Shown here piece after piece: positions 1 to 6,189 of a stretch of DNA of 13,491 nt. The translations under genes and the position numbers were made by a program. The DNA lies in assembly GCA_038330095.1 (NCBI GenBank), contig JBBQNQ010000077.1, positions 1-13,491 on the forward strand, written 5' to 3'. The stretch's first letter is position 1, and each line of letters opens with the position of its first letter. Source of the stretch: JBBPZA01 sp038330095 (GTDB lineage: Bacteria > Actinomycetota > Thermoleophilia > Solirubrobacterales > Solirubrobacteraceae). The notes under the pieces are model-generated. The model was not told the origin of the DNA and searched no databases. It saw only the letters and a program-made list of their open reading frames with translations.

Positions 1-1
1 C

Positions 2-409
2 GCTGCGCGCGGGGGCCCGGCCGCCGCCGCCGCCGCCGCCGCGGCGCCGCGCCGGGGCCTGGGGTGGTGGCTGCCGCCGCCCGTGCGCCGCGCCCTCGGC
101 CCCGAGTTGCTGCGTGCCCTCACCGAGGGCGAGGCGGTTCGCGAGGTCGTCACCTGCCACGCCGGCGGCTCCTCCGCGCTGCTCGTGCTCACCGAGCGGC
201 GCCTGCTGTGGCTGCTCGACGACTTCGTGCTCGGGCGCGTGCGCACGCTGCCGCTGGCCGCCGTCGAGCGGGTCGAGCGCCCCCGCCCGCGACCCTGGCG
301 GCGGGGGATGACGCTGCGCGTCCGCGGCGGCGGGGTGGGGGTCACCTTCGCCGGGCTGACCGCCGACACCGCGGAGCGGCTGGCCGGCGCGATCGCGCCG
401 CCCTCCTGA
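2..409 (+). CDS. PH-like domain protein, 5' end outside the window
   Basis: The frame is open from base 2 to a TGA at 407-409 (135 residues), so this is probably the C-terminal part of a longer protein. It begins with an alanine run (nine Ala in a row, encoded by GCC/GCG), then a basic Pro-rich stretch and GLGWWLPPP. The last ~105 residues alternate short hydrophobic strands (SALLVLTERRLLWLLDD, then MTLRVRGGGVGVTFAGL) and end in a helix. That layout resembles bacterial PH-like/YokE-type domains, in which a 'lt.rRllwl' strand is common. A GTG at 83 could start a 108-residue version, but the in-frame GLGWW segment upstream argues for the longer protein. The missing N-terminus could carry another domain, which cannot be judged here. 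Domain call is moderate; function unknown. Confidence 0.6.
   Translation, partial: AARGGPAAAAAAAAAPRRGLGWWLPPPVRRALGPELLRALTEGEAVREVVTCHAGGSSALLVLTERRLLWLLDDFVLGRVRTLPLAAVERVERPRPRPWRRGMTLRVRGGGVGVTFAGLTADTAERLAGAIAPPS
20..40 (+). repeat. GCC trinucleotide repeat, seven copies
   Basis: Seven uninterrupted GCC units, in frame with the PH-like gene and encoding polyalanine, followed by two GCG codons. Such runs can change copy number by slippage, which would alter only the linker length. Confidence 0.85.
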
Positions 410-561
410 TCGCCCAACACGCTGCACGAGAGAAGGCTGCGGCCCGGACGAGCCGCTGGCCCGCCCGGGACCGCCCGGTCGAGGATCACCACTGACTTCT
501 TACGTCCCAGGACTTCGTGTCTTGCCTGGGCGGCGTGACACTCCCAGCCACCGGGACAGGC

Positions 562-609
562 CGCCGGCTCGAGGCCGGCGCGGGGCCACGGTCGGGCGCC
601 GAGGCGCCC
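562..609. other. Two GC-rich hairpins in the 410-671 intergenic region
   Basis: A 7-bp perfect stem (CGCCGGC 562-568 / GCCGGCG 574-580, loop TCGAG) is followed by a second stem (GGGCGC 594-599 / GCGCCC 604-609, tetraloop CGAG). Neither has a T-run on either side, so a classical intrinsic terminator is not shown, although U-poor terminators occur in high-GC actinobacteria. They could end the upstream transcript or simply reflect base composition. The rest of 410-671 holds no gene or RNA that I can recognise. Confidence 0.35.
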
Positions 610-671
610 GCGGCCGGGTGGGTGATCCGCCGGACTGCGGAGTCTAGCCGAGCACCGCCACACTACGGGCG

Positions 672-1388
672 ATGCCACCCCTGCAACGCGAGCGCCTGGA
701 GCCCGGGATCGAGGTGCTGCGCCTCGACCGCCCCGAGCGCCGCAACGCGATGGACTCCGCACTCCTGGCCGCCCTGCTCGAGGCGCTCGAGGGCGCGGCG
801 GGCGACCCGGAGGTGCGGGTCGCGGTGCTCTCCACCACCAGCGAGCGCGCGCTGTCCGCCGGAGCCGACGTCGCCGAGAGTCTCGACCACGAGGGCGGCG
901 TGGCGCGCATGGAGGCCTTCGCCCTTCTCTACGCCGCTCTCGAGGCCTTTCCGGCGCCGACCATCGCCGTATGCGTGGGCAACTGCGTGGGGGCGGGCGC
1001 CGAGCTCGCCGCCGGCTGCGACCTGCGGGTGGGCGGCGACAACCTCGCCTTGGCGTGGGTGGGAGCCCGGCATGGCGTTCCCGTGGGCCCCGCACGGCTC
1101 GTTCCGCTCGTCGGCCTGGCGCGGGCCAAGGAGCTGATCCTCACCGGCCGCGTCGTCGGGGCGCAGGAGGCGGCCGCGCTCGGCCTGTTGCAGGCGACCG
1201 CGCCGGCGGCGCAGGCTGAGGCGGCCGCGCTCGAACTGGCGCGCTCGATCGCCGAGCAACCACCCGACGGGCTGCGCCGGCTCAAGGGCATGTTCCGCGC
1301 GCTGGAGCGGACGGGCGAGCGGGTGGCCTATGAGAACGAGCTGCTGATCGGCTTCCAGAGCCGCGGCGCGGGGCTGCCGCGGCGCTGA
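672..1388 (+). CDS. Enoyl-CoA hydratase/isomerase family (crotonase fold) protein
   Basis: 238 residues, a little shorter than typical crotonases (~255-260). The N-terminus has the LRLDRPERRNAMD motif (residues 16-28). The first oxyanion-hole region is LSAGADVAE (61-69) and the second is CVGNCVGAGAELAAGCDLRV (101-120). Glu111 matches the first catalytic Glu of enoyl-CoA hydratase (Glu144 in rat mitochondrial numbering). By the normal 20-residue spacing the second catalytic Glu (164) falls on Gly131, so ordinary hydratase chemistry is doubtful; isomerase, thioesterase-like or other crotonase reactions are possible. The expected substrate is an acyl-CoA in the cytoplasm. The ATG at 672 has no clear Shine-Dalgarno sequence. 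It stands alone: the next gene is convergent, nine bases away. Family assignment is firm, reaction unknown. Confidence 0.88.
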   Translation: MPPLQRERLEPGIEVLRLDRPERRNAMDSALLAALLEALEGAAGDPEVRVAVLSTTSERALSAGADVAESLDHEGGVARMEAFALLYAALEAFPAPTIAVCVGNCVGAGAELAAGCDLRVGGDNLALAWVGARHGVPVGPARLVPLVGLARAKELILTGRVVGAQEAAALGLLQATAPAAQAEAAALELARSIAEQPPDGLRRLKGMFRALERTGERVAYENELLIGFQSRGAGLPRR

Positions 1389-1397
1389 CCGCCCCGT

Positions 1398-1856
1398 TCA
1401 CAGAGGTCGCCGGTACTCGAGTATGGGAAGCCCGAGCTGGGGACCCACGAACGGCTCCCCGCGCGCTGTCCAGCCCTCGCGCTCGTAGAAGCGCCGCGCC
1501 CGGGCCTGGCGGGCGGGCGTGTAGAGCCGCATGCGTGCAAAGCCTCGCTCGCCGGCCCGCTCGGTCGCAGCGGCGAGGAGGGTGGGCGCCAGACCGGTCC
1601 CCCAGTAAGCACGTCGCACGAACACCTGCCACAGGTGGGCCAGCCCGACATCGCCGCCGTCGCCCCACCGTGACAATCGCGCCGACCTGAAGGCGACGTG
1701 CCCGGCCACCTCGCCGTCGCGCTCGCCCACCATGCACCACACGTCGGGGTCGGGCAGCCCACGCCGCAGCCATTCGGCTTCCTGCTCGAGCGGAGGCGGC
1801 GACCAGCCCGGCGGCGCGAACTCGCGGTAGCCCGCGAAGCCCTCGTGAACGGTCAT
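1398..1856 (-). CDS. GNAT family N-acetyltransferase
   Basis: 152 residues from the first ATG. The acetyl-CoA-binding motif A is seen at about 76-95: a strand ending in FV, then RRAYWGTGLAPTLL, where WGTGLA is the pyrophosphate-binding turn. Motif B follows as ARRFYEREGW (about 120-129). GNAT enzymes move an acetyl group from acetyl-CoA to an amine; the acceptor cannot be told. The ATG is probably not the true start: codons immediately upstream, in frame, read TVRPYILRLARLEDVYALA, which looks like the missing first strand and helix of a GNAT. The frame stays open back to a TAG at 1952-1950, but only CTG codons are available as starts (the best is at 1916, giving ~172 residues). Convergent with the crotonase gene. 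Family assignment strong, start uncertain. Confidence 0.85.
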   Translation of the reverse strand: MTVHEGFAGYREFAPPGWSPPPLEQEAEWLRRGLPDPDVWCMVGERDGEVAGHVAFRSARLSRWGDGGDVGLAHLWQVFVRRAYWGTGLAPTLLAAATERAGERGFARMRLYTPARQARARRFYEREGWTARGEPFVGPQLGLPILEYRRPL

Positions 1857-2050
1857 GGCGAGGGCGTAGACATCCTCGAGGCGAGCGAGACGCAGGATGT
1901 ACGGCCGGACGGTCAGTGCGACCAGCTTAGGTCGCGGAGATGCCGGCTCCTATCCCGGCCGCGGGGCGAAGATCCGAAACGTATTGTTCTCCGGGGGCCC
2001 GCAGCTCGACCCAGCGCACGCCGTCCACCTCGTGGTCGGCGATTCGCGCC

Positions 2051-2482
2051 CTAGCCCTCAGCCGCCGAGTGAGAGGGCGCGTCGACGTTCGCGCGGCGAT
2101 CGCCCGCGGTGCGCCGGTACTCGCTCGGCGTGACCCCGTGGGCGCGGCGAAACGCCTTGGCGAACTGCCCGGGTTCGATGTAGCCCACCGACCGGGCCAC
2201 CCGGCGCACCGTCCAGTGGCGCTCGGCGAGGCGCTCCGCCGCGACGCGCATCCGCGCCTCGAGCACCAAGCTGCGCCACGAGGTCCCGTGGTCCGCAAGC
2301 GCGCGCTGGAGCTGGCGCGGAGAGCTGTAGAGCGCGCGGGCGCACTCGTCGAGGGACAGCGCCTCGGCGACGCGCTCCTCCACGTAGTCGGTCGCCTGCA
2401 CCACGAGGAGCGCTCGCTCGCGCACGGTCCGCGCTCGCTGGCCGGGCGATGAGGGCGCCAGCTGCTGGGTTGCGTGATCCAT
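2051..2482 (-). CDS. AraC-family DNA-binding protein lacking a sensor domain
   Basis: 143 residues, about half the usual AraC/XylS length. It holds essentially only the two-helix-turn-helix DNA-binding domain: HTH1 about 43-64 (LSLDECARALYSSPRQLQRA), HTH2 about 91-112, and the family signature GYIEPGQFAKAFRRAHGVTP at 100-119 followed by SEYRR. The ~40 residues before HTH1 are too few for a ligand-binding or dimerisation domain. The ATG at 2482 has no Shine-Dalgarno sequence. It is divergent from the ECF sigma operon, and the 84-bp dyad between them begins eight bases upstream of this ATG. The inference is that it binds there, controlling itself and/or the sigma operon. Without a ligand domain it may answer to its own level or to a partner protein. 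Confidence 0.85.
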   Translation of the reverse strand: MDHATQQLAPSSPGQRARTVRERALLVVQATDYVEERVAEALSLDECARALYSSPRQLQRALADHGTSWRSLVLEARMRVAAERLAERHWTVRRVARSVGYIEPGQFAKAFRRAHGVTPSEYRRTAGDRRANVDAPSHSAAEG

Positions 2483-2490
2483 CGAAGCGG

Positions 2491-2574
2491 TCTGATCCGT
2501 CCGGGTGCCCGGGGGTTACACCCGGGGAGTGCGCCGAGAGTGCGTGTAACCCGTCGGCCTCCCGTCGGATCAGA
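2491..2574. promoter_or_regulatory. 84-bp dyad of two concentric inverted repeats, likely operator
   Basis: The outer arms TCTGATCCG (2491-2499) and CGGATCAGA (2566-2574) are perfect inverted repeats. The inner arms GGGTTACAC (2513-2521) and GTGTAACCC (2544-2552) are also perfect. Both pairs share the centre between 2532 and 2533, and scattered matches between the arms bring Watson-Crick symmetry to 27 of 42 positions. The inner half-site centres lie 31 bp apart, about three helical turns. The element fills the space upstream of the AraC-type ATG and ends ~25 bp upstream of the putative sigma-operon -35 box. It suits a dimeric regulator acting in both directions, and could also fold as RNA in a minus-strand leader. 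A weaker overlapping hairpin (CCGGGTG 2501-2507 / CACCCGG 2519-2525) shares one arm. Confidence 0.7.
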
Positions 2575-2599
2575 GCCCTTATTCCCACAATCTGCCTCG

Positions 2600-2630
2600 T
2601 TGACCCGCGCATTCAGCGCCGCCGTAGGAT
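2600..2630 (+). promoter_or_regulatory. Putative promoter of the ECF sigma operon (leaderless?)
   Basis: TTGACC at 2600-2605 and TAGGAT at 2625-2630 resemble -35 and -10 boxes separated by 19 bp. The -10-like box ends seven bases before the ATG at 2638, so transcription would begin at or next to the start codon and give a leaderless mRNA. The AGGA inside the same box could instead be a Shine-Dalgarno element (eight-base spacing), in which case the promoter lies further upstream. Confidence 0.45.
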
Positions 2631-2637
2631 GGCCCGG

Positions 2638-3213
2638 ATGACCGCCGATCCCGACCGCGCGCTCGTCGTCCGTGCCCGGCGCGGTGACCCGGCGGCCTTC
2701 GATGCGCTGGTCGCCCGCCACCGCGACGTCGTGTTCAGAGTCGCCGCTCGGATAGTGGGGCGCGACGAAGCGCATGACGTGAGCCAGGACGCCTTCCTGC
2801 GCGCCTTCAACCGCCTCGACGGCTTCCGTGGCGAGGGGACCTTCCGGGCCTGGCTGCTCCAGATCACCCACAACGCCGCCCTGCGAGCCGCCGAGCGACG
2901 CCTTCCCGAGCCGCTCGAGCCCGAGGGCGTCGAGGAGGCGGGCGCGATCGCTGAGTCGGCGGTCGCGCGCACGCCCGTCGCCGAGTTGGAGGCGCGCGAG
3001 CGGCGCCGCCGCCTCGAGGCGAAGATCGCCCTGCTCAAGCCCCAGCACCGAGCCGTGCTCGTGCTCCGCGACGTCGAGGGGCTGAGCTATGAGGAGATCG
3101 CGGCGGTAACCGAGGCGCCGCTGGGCAGCGTGAAGGGTCGCCTGAATCGCGCACGCGGGGAGCTCATCGCGATCCTGCGCGCCAACACCTACGACTGGGA
3201 GCTCCCTCGATGA
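2638..3213 (+). CDS. ECF-type RNA polymerase sigma factor
   Basis: 191 residues, normal for an ECF (group 4) sigma factor. Region 2 spans about 21-87: FDALVARHRDVVFRVAARIV, the DVSQDAFLRAF core-binding helix, and GTFRAWLLQITHNAAL for -10 recognition. A linker follows, then region 4 at about 125-182, with the LEGLSYEEIA-like helix (VEGLSYEEIAAVTEAP) and GSVKGRLNRARGEL for -35 recognition. Starts at 2629 and further upstream are in frame, but the ATG at 2638 has AGGA eight bases before it and a -10-like box placed for leaderless transcription. First gene of an operon: its stop overlaps the next ATG by four bases. No classical zinc-binding (HXXXCXXC) anti-sigma gene follows; the small protein at 3210 or the channel may take that role, which is inference. 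Confidence 0.92.
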   Translation: MTADPDRALVVRARRGDPAAFDALVARHRDVVFRVAARIVGRDEAHDVSQDAFLRAFNRLDGFRGEGTFRAWLLQITHNAALRAAERRLPEPLEPEGVEEAGAIAESAVARTPVAELEARERRRRLEAKIALLKPQHRAVLVLRDVEGLSYEEIAAVTEAPLGSVKGRLNRARGELIAILRANTYDWELPR

Positions 3214-3440
3214 ACGACGACGCCCCCGCGAGCACTGCGGAGCAGCGCCTCCAGCAGCACCTTCTCGTCCTGCGCGAGGAGCCCCCCCGGCCCAGCCAGG
3301 CCCTGACGACGCGCATCGTGCGCCAGGCGCGCTGGCAGCGCGTCGTGCGCGAGCCGCTACGCGCGGCGGGCCGCCTGCTGTCCGCCGCGATCTCTGGCTT
3401 TGCGGTTGTCACCGGCCTGCGTCGCAGGGCGGGGCAGTGA
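3210..3440 (+). CDS. Small protein between sigma factor and channel, possible anti-sigma-like regulator
   Basis: 76 residues. Its ATG overlaps the sigma-factor stop (ATGA) and its own stop overlaps the next GTG (GTGA), so the three genes are probably translationally coupled. A GGGAG at 3197-3201 gives an eight-base Shine-Dalgarno spacing. The N-terminal half is polar and helical (EQRLQQHLLVLREEPP), followed by a basic stretch (RIVRQARWQRVVREPLR, about 35-51) and one weakly hydrophobic segment (about 52-70) ending in RRR. That layout could be a sigma-binding peptide with a membrane-associated tail, but no named anti-sigma motif is visible. I do not recognise a family. Conservation of the coupling supports it being a real gene. 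Confidence 0.7.
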   Translation: MNDDAPASTAEQRLQQHLLVLREEPPRPSQALTTRIVRQARWQRVVREPLRAAGRLLSAAISGFAVVTGLRRRAGQ

Positions 3441-4264
3441 CCGCCGCGACGAGCACGGTGCTCAACCGCGCCGGCGAGGAGCTCGGCGGCTTCCTACCGC
3501 GCGCCGGCGGCGCGATAGCGCTGCTGCTCCTCGGTCTGCTCGCGGCCTGGGTGATCGGTGCGGTGGTGCGCCGGGCGCTGCGGGCACTGGGCGCGGACGA
3601 CCTGGGCGAGCGCTGGGACATCCACGACGTCCTCGAGCGGATGGGGACGGAGCGGTCGCTCTCCCGGATCGTCGGGCGCGCGGTTCGCCTGACGCTGTCC
3701 ATCGTCGCAATCCTCGCCGCGCTCTCGCTGCTCGGTCTCCAGTTCCTCAGCGAGTCGCTCAACAAGGTCGTGCTGTTCCTGCCCAACCTGCTCGTGGCGC
3801 TGGCGCTGGTGCTCGCGGGCATCGTGCTCGCGGGGCTGGCGCGTCGTCGCGTCGACCGGCTCGCGTACCAGATGGACCTGCCGATCCCGCTCGGCAAGGT
3901 GGCCGAGGTCGCGATCATCGCGGTCTTCGTCATCACCGCGGCCGCGCAGATCGCCATCTCGACGGCGATCCTGATGGGGCTGGTGGGGATTCTTCTCGCC
4001 GCGGTTGCGGCGACCTTCGCGATCGCATTCGGGCTCGGGGGCCGGGGGGTGGCTCGCGAGCTGAGCGCCGGGCGCTATGTAGCGAGCGCCTTCGACGTCG
4101 GCCAGACGCTTTCGGTGGAGGGCGTCCGCGGCAGGGTCGTGGCGCTCGAGGCGACGACGACCGTCCTGCGCACCGACGAGGGCGCCACCGTGCGCGTCCC
4201 TAACAACCTGCTGCTCGAGCGCATCGTCACCGTCCACGACGGGGGAGAGGGGGTGGAGGCGTGA
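3437..4264 (+). CDS. Small-conductance mechanosensitive channel-like membrane protein
   Basis: 275 residues with five likely transmembrane segments: about 22-45, 81-103, 110-136, 153-175 and 178-202. The repeated hydrophobic units resemble the 'conserved TM helix' repeats found in CmpX/MscS-related proteins. The last helix leads into AFGLGGRGVARELSAGRYV (197-215), the MscS-like pore-exit turn. A short beta domain follows (FDVGQTLSVEGVRGRVVALE and VRVPNNLLLERIV), the usual MscS middle domain, which ends soon after with no large C-terminal cage. The product would sit in the cytoplasmic membrane and could release solutes under tension, or be a regulatory relative. The GTG start overlaps the preceding stop. 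Co-transcription with an ECF sigma factor suggests an envelope or osmotic stress link (inference). Confidence 0.85.
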   Translation: MTAATSTVLNRAGEELGGFLPRAGGAIALLLLGLLAAWVIGAVVRRALRALGADDLGERWDIHDVLERMGTERSLSRIVGRAVRLTLSIVAILAALSLLGLQFLSESLNKVVLFLPNLLVALALVLAGIVLAGLARRRVDRLAYQMDLPIPLGKVAEVAIIAVFVITAAAQIAISTAILMGLVGILLAAVAATFAIAFGLGGRGVARELSAGRYVASAFDVGQTLSVEGVRGRVVALEATTTVLRTDEGATVRVPNNLLLERIVTVHDGGEGVEA

Positions 4265-4283
4265 GCGCAGCGGACCCGGGTCG

Positions 4284-4784
4284 TCAGCGCGGCGCGACCA
4301 GGCGCACTGCGGTGCGCTCGCCGGCCCGGATGGCCGCGGCCAGCGGGCGCATCATGGCCGCAGCGGCGAGGCCGCGCGCACGTCCATGTCTGCCCGCCAC
4401 ACGCGGGCCCAGCGCCGCCGCGAGCGAAGCGAGGCCGGGGAGCGGGCGGATGTACAGCGTGAGCTCGCGGATGAGTCCCGCGTCGTCCAGCCGCACGAGG
4501 ATGGTCTCGTGCAGCCGCTGCGACCCGACGCGACCTTCCCCGACGATGACCCGGACGTCGCCGTCACCGACCTCCTCGGTGTAGCGAGGCTCGCTGACCA
4601 CTGCGAGAACATCCTCGAAGAGCTCGCGCAGCTGATCGCGCCCGCGGAAGTCGATCCCCAAGGTGATCGGCGAGTGCAGCACCGCATCAGGAGAGAGCGC
4701 TTCCACCGCCCCAAAGGCGTCGCCGGCCTCCATGGCCGCACAGAAGCGCCGGGTGGCGGTCGGAAGCTCGCTGGTCGCAGACAT
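4284..4784 (-). CDS. SnoaL-like / NTF2-fold protein
   Basis: 166 residues. The reading frame extends to 4850, but the ATG at 4784 is chosen because GAGGAGG (4799-4793 on this strand) sits eight bases before it. The N-terminal ~115 residues follow the SnoaL/NTF2 cone pattern: an opening helix (TRRFCAAMEAGDAFGAVEAL), SPDAVLHSPIT, a GRDQLRELFEDVLAVV helix, and strands ending with HETILVRLDDAGLIRELTLY IRP. A basic, alanine-rich C-terminal tail of about 50 residues is longer than usual. Members range from enzymes to ligand carriers, so no reaction can be assigned. Last gene of a minus-strand run and convergent with the channel gene, 19 bases away. Confidence 0.75.
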   Translation of the reverse strand: MSATSELPTATRRFCAAMEAGDAFGAVEALSPDAVLHSPITLGIDFRGRDQLRELFEDVLAVVSEPRYTEEVGDGDVRVIVGEGRVGSQRLHETILVRLDDAGLIRELTLYIRPLPGLASLAAALGPRVAGRHGRARGLAAAAMMRPLAAAIRAGERTAVRLVAPR

Positions 4785-4792
4785 CGCTCTGC

Positions 4793-4799
4793 CCTCCTC
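4793..4799 (-). promoter_or_regulatory. Shine-Dalgarno site fixing the SnoaL-like start
   Basis: GAGGAGG on the minus strand, eight bases before the ATG at 4784. It excludes the longer frame starting at 4850. Confidence 0.8.
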
Positions 4800-4860
4800 G
4801 GTGACGGACGCTGTGTGAGGGATACGCGAACGGACCCCGCGAGCGGCCACCGTCGCCGGG

Positions 4861-5499
4861 CTAGCTCTCCTGGGGCTCCGAGCGAAAGACGATCCGCTTG
4901 AGCTCGGAGGCGGACTTTCCGCCGAGCCGCAGCGCGGTATGAAAGCCCTCGGCGCCCAGCTCGCCGGCGTCCAGCCTTCGGCGCAGCTCGTTCAGCCCCG
5001 GGCGGTCCTCGTCGCGGGCGCGGTCGCGGGCGACCTCGAGGAAGATCAGGTGGCGCGGGCGCCGGAAGCGGGCGGCGAGCCGGACGTAGCGCTCGCGCTC
5101 GTCCGGGTCGACCCCGTCGGCGCCGACGACGACCGTCTCACCGGCCTCCAGCCGCTTGACGATCGCGGCGTCGAGGAGCTCGAGGGCCCGAGCCTCGACC
5201 TGCGCCTCGTCGACCCTGCCGGCAAGCAGCCCTCGCACCTTGTCGAGCGACAGCGCCGAGGACGCTCCCTCCACTACCCGCGCGATGAGGTCGTCGCGGT
5301 CCTCGGGCGAGCCGGCGACGACCACGAGCAGGCTGCCGGGCGCGTAGTGCAGGCGATCGGTGGGGGAGAGCACCCGACAGCGCACCGACACGTCGGGCGG
5401 CCGGGGCGGGCGGCCGTCACGCCGCGGGCGCTCGGACGACCAGCCGCCGCGCTCGTCGGCGCCGATCTTGACGCTGCGGGTCTGAGATTCGTCGGGCAC
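4861..5499 (-). CDS. Polynucleotide-kinase-like P-loop protein with degenerate Walker A
   Basis: 212 residues from a GTG preceded by GGGTGAG. Residues ~50-160 follow the order of AAA_33/polynucleotide-kinase-type P-loop proteins: a hydrophobic strand SLLVVVAGSP (56-65), then LSLDKVRGLLAGR (83-95) where Asp86 and Arg89 match the 'sxDxxR' motif, then RLEAGETVVVGADGVDPDER (116-135) matching 'l..G..vvvDatn...eeR', then RRPRHLIFLEVARDRARDED. The expected GxxGxGKS/T is replaced by GSPEDRDD (63-70), without the Lys and Ser/Thr that bind ATP phosphates. It may therefore be a pseudo-kinase or bind something else. The first ~45 residues are charged and probably disordered. It lies 39 bases downstream of the DUF1326 gene and upstream of the SnoaL-like gene on the same strand. 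Confidence 0.65.
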   Translation of the reverse strand: MPDESQTRSVKIGADERGGWSSERPRRDGRPPRPPDVSVRCRVLSPTDRLHYAPGSLLVVVAGSPEDRDDLIARVVEGASSALSLDKVRGLLAGRVDEAQVEARALELLDAAIVKRLEAGETVVVGADGVDPDERERYVRLAARFRRPRHLIFLEVARDRARDEDRPGLNELRRRLDAGELGAEGFHTALRLGGKSASELKRIVFRSEPQES

Positions 5500-5538
5500 G
5501 GGTCCAACTCACCCTAGCCGAGGCGACCGCCTAGTCCT

Positions 5539-6189
5539 CTACGCCTCGCCTGACGAGTACTCGAAGGTTGATTGGTAGGCGCACCTCCCGCTCAACTCGA
5601 ACGAGAGCGGCCCCTCGTGGACGTGCAGAAGGTCGGCGTAGAGCTCTAAGCCCGAGCGGTGGTGCCCTGGCATGATGCAGGTGACCGGCTCTTGGTCGGG
5701 GACTGGCTCGCGCACACGCATCGTTACGTGCTCCCCGGCCCTGAACCAGCCACGTCGGGCGGTGTGCTCGATCTCGATGGGAGCCGGGCGCCATCCGAGC
5801 ATGTGGCTCTCCTTCCAGACCCACGGGAACTGCCGATGAGGGGTGCCGCCCAGTTCGCCGGTCAAGATCAAGGCGAGCGCCTCGCGCTGGCGCTCGTTGC
5901 CGCGCTCATCGACATAGAGGAAGAAGGTCCAGGGTGAACCGGGCTCGTCGTCGTCGTATCGACACGCCATGACCGCACCCAGCCCGGACAGGTCCACCTC
6001 ACCCGCCGCGCCCTCCTTCACCGCCCAGGAGAGCGCACCCATGCAGACCCCGTAGGTCGAGCGCCCCCCGGGCCGGCCACCGATCCGCCGGCAGGGGCAG
6101 ATCGCCTCGCAGTTGCACGCCTCCAGGTAGGTGCCGGCGAGCGCCCACGGCCGCAGAGCGGCGATGCGGCTGCTCTCGATAGTGGCCAT
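5539..6189 (-). CDS. DUF1326 family protein with a cysteine cluster
   Basis: 216 residues from an ATG with GAGGGGCGGAG immediately upstream; an in-frame ATG-equivalent further up (6309) adds 40 unlikely, low-complexity residues. The diagnostic start of the family is clear: WALAGTYLEACNCEAICPC (15-33), giving C25-x-C27-x3-C31-x-C33, with another cysteine in TYGVCMG (C49). Later conserved-looking parts are FFLYVDERGNERQREALALI, LTGELGGTP and a C-terminal strand-rich region with HHRSGLELYADL and FEYSSGEA. The cysteine set could bind a metal or form disulfides; the family has no established function that I can state. First gene of the minus-strand run leading to the kinase-like and SnoaL-like genes, and divergent from the AbrB/PIN pair. 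Confidence 0.82.
   Translation of the reverse strand: MATIESSRIAALRPWALAGTYLEACNCEAICPCRRIGGRPGGRSTYGVCMGALSWAVKEGAAGEVDLSGLGAVMACRYDDDEPGSPWTFFLYVDERGNERQREALALILTGELGGTPHRQFPWVWKESHMLGWRPAPIEIEHTARRGWFRAGEHVTMRVREPVPDQEPVTCIMPGHHRSGLELYADLLHVHEGPLSFELSGRCAYQSTFEYSSGEA

Noticed and set aside
506..530. Stem CCCAGG/CCTGGG as terminator of the PH-like gene
   Set aside because: 13-base loop, no T-run and almost 100 bases after the stop; too weak to call.
517..1137. 206-residue plus-strand frame overlapping the crotonase gene
   Set aside because: Low-complexity translation in another frame; the crotonase frame has all the motifs.
1927..3048. 373-residue minus-strand frame
   Set aside because: Runs antisense through the sigma factor and out of frame through the AraC-type gene; only its last ~40 codons look protein-like and are reported separately.
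3494..4237. 247-residue minus-strand frame
   Set aside because: Antisense to the channel gene; highly charged composition with no hydrophobic core.
4261..4584. 107-residue frame overlapping the channel stop by four bases
   Set aside because: Despite the operon-like overlap, it is antisense to the SnoaL-like gene, which has a strong ribosome site and a recognisable fold; the translation is Ser/Arg/Pro-rich.
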